A DNA stretch of 64,000 bases from Clavelina lepadiformis (Eukaryota > Chordata > Ascidiacea > Aplousobranchia > Clavelinidae): positions 3,164,501-3,228,500 of the forward strand of contig NC_135247.1 of the NCBI RefSeq assembly GCF_947623445.1, given 5' to 3'. A program made the position numbers and the translations under genes. Positions 58,908-64,000 of the stretch are shown here, in pieces; position 1 is the first letter of the stretch; the number at the start of each line of letters is the position of its first letter. The notes below the pieces were generated by a model. That model was not told the DNA's origin and made no database searches. It was given only the letters and a program-made list of their open reading frames with translations.

Positions 58908-61460
58908 TTATAGACCTACTTGATTGAATTTATGACTTATTCCACTATTGATTTAACTATATCTGTGGCTAAACAACACACATACTTTTGTCAACCAATT
59001 TTTATTTATGCTTTGTCATTTTTTTTACGAAAAACGTGCAGTTTGTCGTGTTCGTACTAACATGGATACACATATAAAAAAAACAGTTGCAACTATGGTA
59101 GACTACTAGGTCGACCAAAACTTTTTCGTGAAACTTGCCTCCATATCCGGCAATCTCTTTGCTAACCTTAGTAAGGTAACGTAGAATATCTCATACATCA
59201 TTAAAATTTTCTCTTTCATATAATATGCATGGAAATAGGCCAACAGGATGACGTCAATTCCGATTTTTTTCTATTGTCTTTTTTCGTTCTGTAAAACACA
59301 AGTACCATAAAAATCTCTATAGCAATTGACATTACTAGTGAGCAACAACTCTTAAATCTACAAAATAAAACTTCTCATACAAGCAAATGGATGTATAGAA
59401 ATTGTGTTTTATCTATCATCATTGATCGAATTGTTTAACAAACGAATTTCCCCTAGCTTTTCTTATCACATGCTAAAGTTATTGACTCTCCCGGAAGGTT
59501 TCATATTAGTTATGTTACAGGAAAACGTTTTACAAAATACACAGAGTATGATGCATTATGTTTAATTTTTGCCGTATATAGTATGCATGAGAATTTTGTT
59601 TTTCTGACAATTTTCGCCTTTTAGTTATAAGTCCGAATTTTAATCGAATTTCACCAAACTTACTGATTTATACTAAATGAGTAATTGTACATTCAATAAA
59701 TTGATTCAATCATTTCAATTGATTTAAACTAAGCCAATGATTGGCTAATAATCACGTTACAATTAGCACAAAAACACTATATAAAACCCGGCAATAATTA
59801 CGCTGCAAAGCACAAAACAGTACTTAACTACTTGGTATTGACAACTCACAATCATTCTACACACGGTGGATCAGCGCTCGCCACAACTACCTCCTTCGTC
59901 TAACCCAGGCTACTCTGTACAAGACTTCGTTTCGCAAGCACTATGTATAAGTATGGTTTGTTTGTACTCTAGGAAGCAGAGGACAACGTCAAATGCCCAC
60001 TACCAAGTTTTATTGATATCAATACACTTACACCACAGTTAGTTCTCACGGCAATGACGACACTGAATTAAGACAGCAGAGATATATTTCAACACAATTA
60101 CAAGCTAAGCAATTCTGTTTATAGCATCATTAAATGGTGTTGAGTAGATTGACATTAATACTTGTGCTAAATGATCTTTCATCTATTGTCCCAGTACTGA
60201 CAATAGACTATAACACTTTTTGATTCTCAATTTTGACAGTAAGACAGATATCGCATCGATGTAAAACTTGACCAATACAATACAATTACTTTAGACTTTA
60301 ATACAATTACTGTTGAGATGCTTTGCCTCACACCGATACCACATTCAGCACAATTATGATGTCACAAGGAATTTTGCGCCGACTTAGATTATTTGTTATT
60401 ATTTATTATTATTTATATTCATCACACACAATTATAACGTCACCATTAATAAGCAACACAACAGCATTGGAAAAGGGAGCTACTTTCCTCGGCAATTTCA
60501 TTGCGACAACTCTTGCAAATGTTTGCCGAAAATATTTTTATCATTAGTGTTTTTCAGCTATATGCTGCCATTGGTGATACAATATGGTTAGCCCTTAATC
60601 CTCTTATATGTCACCGTCACCACCAGATATGAAAATGAAACCTTACCCTCAGCCGAGTTTCCAGTTAGTTTTCCTACATGAGGTTAACGGCTGTTTTGTG
60701 ATCACGTGTTAGCTAAGGAACATGTGCATTTGTTTGGAGTCAGATATCCGAGTCCAAATCAACCATAAACTTACTCGTCACACTGGTAATTAACGCAATT
60801 GAGAAGCACCACGTTGGTGACCCCGCGAATCCAGCGCTTGAAAACATTCTTCTCTCACAGTTTGATATTTGTGAAAAATCATACAAAGTTTTCTCTCTGT
60901 GGTTACTATTTGTTTCTTGGCTATACGTTTATATTTATAATTTTTTATTTATTTTTCTTTATTTATTTTTTCTGTACATGGTTCAGTGATGATGTGTACA
61001 ATTTTCCGGAAGCACTTGTCTATTTGAACGTGTATAGTCATGTAGCACAATCCTATACGAGCATAGGGTATGGTGGCGAAAATACTATAATATCACCAAT
61101 TTTCGTCTTCAGTAACTATCAATTATACATTCAACTAACACAAACATATACACCCAAACAAGTTGTCGTTATGCTTAAATTTGTTATATCGCTACTACAT
61201 GTGCGCTAATTACTCATGTCGTAATTGTGCGCTGCCTGCATGTGCGCAAAATTCATTGCATTCATATAGTAACGAATTAAACTAGTTTGATATTACGGAA
61301 AATATTTTTTCAAACACATAAACTAAATTTTGCGTTTGACTGTTATTAGTAGGCTAAGACATACTGTAGCTTATAAGTGTAAATGAAAGCGATGGTTGTG
61401 CACTTGCCATTTATTCAAAACACAGCAAGTTAGATGAAATATTTTCACAAAATTTAAGTA
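58908..61460. other. Gene-poor intergenic DNA
   Basis: 2.5 kb with no exon I can support. Notable only for a TATA-like ACTATATAAAACCCGG at about 59778-59793 and a (TTA)n-rich stretch near 60389-60417. A hydrophobic reading frame at 60799-61209 is AT-biased and has no family resemblance. Confidence 0.4.
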
Positions 61461-62622
61461 TTACTCAGAGTACTCTTGCAGCATTGATTTGAGAATATCT
61501 CCGGCTATTGCCTTGCCCTTCTTCTGTTTCAGGTAAAACCGTATCATTTTTATCAGCTCTCCTTCGGGATTTCGTTTTGTCAGGCGACGTTTGAATTTCT
61601 CGGAGAAGTTGCTCTGGTAAATATCTTCGTCTGCCGGTTTTGAAGCTCTATGAATGTAAAAAATGTAATCGGTCTATTGTCTGGTTATTTCATAGTTCAG
61701 CGCCCAGAAAAACACTAAAAAAGTGCCAACCTCCGCAAAACTTTTTTCCTACCCCGTTTAACAATTTTAAAATCTAATCAATTGTTTTTTTATATTTGAC
61801 AAGGAATTCAACCACCATGTACTTTTTAAATTAAACTGTTTTTTCAAACTGAAAAATATATAACTTACTGTAGATAGAAATACAAGCAAAAAAATTATTA
61901 AAAAAACAAAATTTCCTTGGCGGAGGAAAAAGAATTCGATCCTTAAAACTTTACTCACAAATATTTGACAAAACTGGCCATTTTCTTCCTATTTTGTGCT
62001 TATCAACTCAGAGGTGGCCACTATTTTTTTATTAAAGGGAAACTTTTAGAGTGACCAGGTTTAAAGGATTTATATTTTAACAAAATGCTTAATACTGTAC
62101 GTATATGCTATGGTATAGCTTACTTGCTAATTGTCATACTTTACATATAATTCTGCTAAATTTTGACTATTTAAAATTTTAAACAGCAGTATACAAAGCG
62201 AATTTTCTGCACGACCACAAATGAAAGAACAGATGATAAGTTAAGATAAAAAAATGTCTTCAAACCATGCGTAACTGCAACCTTTGGAAATGAAATACAA
62301 TCTAGTTCTGTTCAGGATATCTGGTTGTTACCTGTTGTCCATTTCATAGATCGTATTGAATGGGGTGTTTCCGTTGGATGGATTTTCGTTATCTATTTTA
62401 GAAGGCTGCTGTAAAGTAATGTTTGTTTTAGATGTTACCATCATTAATCGTAAATATCTTGGAAATGCAGAAAAAATTTTAATTGGCAAACTGTGGTACC
62501 TTGAAAAAATCGACATCGGACGAATACTTTTCGTGTGGTATGTTGTCGTCTTTCGAAGAAGAAGATGATTTCGCTAGCAAAATGAGAATCGCCAAACTTT
62601 TCCACAATATAGTAAAGTCCAT
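61461..62622 (-). CDS. Small secreted prohormone-like precursor, 3 exons, 128 aa
   Basis: Exons: 62622-62500, 62408-62332, 61647-61461, joined in phases 0 and 2 with good GT/AG sites. The protein starts MDFTILWKSLAILILLAK, a classic signal peptide, then a Ser/Asp/Asn-rich acidic propeptide-like stretch (to about residue 67). Next comes YQSNFSEKFKRRLTKR with basic sites KRR (86-88) and KR (91-92), then NPEGELIKMIRFYLKQ and KKGK (109-112), ending ILKSMLQEYSE. It has no cysteines. This is the layout of a peptide-hormone or host-defence peptide precursor cut by convertases. The stretch PADEDIYQSNFSEKF faintly echoes secretin/PACAP starts (HADGVFTSDFS), too weakly to assign. I do not recognise the gene. 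Confidence 0.7.
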
Positions 62623-63054
62623 TTTACACACAGGTTTTAGCTTTCTAATTTTAGTACTGCGAAGTACTGTATTTTAGTATGAATTTTCAAAAAACAACAC
62701 CATCCAAACAAAAAACAACACTCCTACTGTAAAATACCGTGTCCAGGGTTACACCCGATGGCGTTCTATACTATCTTCAAAATGCTCTTGGACAAAGCAT
62801 AAAACGATTTATTCTTTTAATGAATGGTTCTGATAAACAGTTCAAAATTCCAGCAAGACTATTTAAATACCAAATAAAAAATTAAAAATATACGCAGAAC
62901 AAAAATTGCACTCAAACACGTTTTCGAGGTTTTGCTAACTATGAATTTATTACGATACAATTATGTAATTTTAATAAATATATATAATAAAAATATTTCT
63001 TTATCACATTCTCTTCTTTAAAGTTAATAAGAAACACGAAGCAACAAGTTGTTT
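62623..63054. other. 5' flank of the secreted precursor gene
   Basis: AT-rich, with no further exon or repeat recognised. Confidence 0.4.
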
Positions 63055-63245
63055 TCAGCATACAGTGGCAAATCTTTTTCTCTGATGACTAGTACTGCGT
63101 TTGCAAAGCTTATATGGACTCCCTATGTCCTGAATATCAGATGGTGTTTGTTCCTGTTTAATCTGTCTAATATTTACTCTCTGAGTGACATTTAACGCCT
63201 CGCACGAGATATTATTTGCGTGACCTGAATGATATTTTCTTTTCC
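63055..63245 (-). CDS. Possible terminal exon of an unidentified gene
   Basis: The stretch opens after a good acceptor (TTGTTTACAG ending at 63246) and reads without a break to a TGA at 63055-63057, ending KRSTSHQRKRFATVC. It is basic, with several KR/RK pairs and three cysteines. No upstream partner exon was found between here and the window edge, so gene, start and phase remain unknown. It could be chance. Confidence 0.35.
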
Positions 63246-64000
63246 CTGTAAACAAGCCGGTAATTGAGTAAGTGAATGAACGGTAATTATTCGTTATTAA
63301 ATGTACAAATACTCTATGGCCATGTTTTATATGGTATGATAGCGGCTTCTTGGATTCAAATTGAAAGTAAATAATAAATAGTCTTTCGCTGCATACATTG
63401 AAAATGTCGTGACTTAAAAATTATTTTTGTTTTTGTATAAAACCGCTTTTCTGGTGAAGGAGAAAAGCACAATTAACACGAAAGAACGTTGCATATTAAA
63501 TAACTACGTACTGTATTCGTTATTAGTTCACAGTAGACTAGTTGAACCTACCAAATGCAACAACATATTCTGTAAAAGAAATTGAAAAAACCTAATATTT
63601 TAGGAGTATAAAATTAAATATTATAAAAATTTATTAAATTAAAGAATCATGCATTTATTATTGTAATTAAGTAACAAGAGATTATTGACTGTTGCAAATC
63701 GTATTACTATTTTGAAAATGGTCAACATGAACCATACAAGTATAGCAAAAACCTGTGATAAGCGTATTATCGTCGTATGCGGGGTTTCAAAATTGGGAAT
63801 TCTGCATTATAAATTACCGCAGCTACTTTACTTGTAAATGTGGGAATGAATTCTATTGAGAGGTATTTTATGCCGTTTTTCAGGGGTAAAGACCGACGAA
63901 TGTGCACTAGGCACATTTTCTGCGGGGGGGGGGGGGGGGGAGGGGGTGGACTAATGCAAAAATTTATAATCTAACAGCTCTTAAACACTTTTGTCCCGCT
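63246..64000. other. Window end, intergenic or intronic
   Basis: No supported gene. Contains a 17-G run at 63924-63940, which may be a slippage-prone or assembly-sensitive site. Confidence 0.4.

Noticed and set aside
59760-60830. TATA-like ACTATATAAAACCC plus TTGGTGACCCCG near 60813, suggestive of a long terminal repeat remnant
   Set aside because: No paired repeat, no flanking target duplication and no element coding sequence seen, so it is not claimed as a feature.
60799-61209. 136-codon plus-strand frame with a very hydrophobic middle
   Set aside because: Phe/Ile/Tyr-rich because of T-rich sequence, with no domain, no good splice context and no conserved-looking blocks.

Overview
The window looks like nuclear DNA of an intron-dense, AT-rich, compact animal genome. 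A tunicate (Ciona-type ascidian) is my best guess. I infer this from the short AT-rich introns, a centriolin close to the human one in length and sequence as I recall it, and lineage-expanded scramblase and Rho genes. No search was possible, so the species is unconfirmed.

Layout. (1) 482-7319, plus strand: the last 17 coding exons of a NUP214-type FG nucleoporin, entering from outside the window. (2) 7804-31084, minus strand and tail-to-tail with it: a complete 42-exon centriolin (CNTRL) gene of 2289 codons, with an LRR N-terminus followed by long coiled coils. An internal alternative first exon lies at 14667-14747. Its 5.6-kb intron at 18095-23691 holds four identical 145-nt U4 snRNA genes, each with a conserved upstream element, in a roughly 1.43-kb tandem repeat that also carries relics of the neighbouring centriolin exon. 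(3) 31.1-37.9 kb: non-genic DNA with a hAT-type MITE and a dead LINE. (4) 37889-49395, minus strand: three tandem phospholipid scramblase paralogues (A, B, C) with the same eight-exon layout. C has lost most cysteines and the calcium-site acidic residues. A decayed DNA transposon of a widespread uncharacterised protein family (about 42.68-44.57 kb) lies between A and B. (5) 49904-57164, minus strand: three tandem Rho-family small GTPase genes with shared intron positions. All three have altered DxxGQ (switch II) motifs, so reduced or absent GTP hydrolysis is predicted. (6) 57-64 kb: gene-poor DNA with another hAT MITE, a complete three-exon gene for a 128-aa secreted, prohormone-like protein (61461-62622), and one possible terminal exon at 63055-63245.

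All exon joins below were made by hand from GT/AG sites, and reading phases agree across every join. The genes do not form an operon. Links between neighbours are tandem duplication (scramblases, Rho genes, U4 genes), with centriolin hosting the U4 genes in its intron. The strongest candidates for something new are the hydrolysis-motif-altered Rho cluster, the secreted precursor, the cysteine-depleted scramblase, the transposon family with long terminal inverted repeats, and the intronic U4 array that captured part of an exon.
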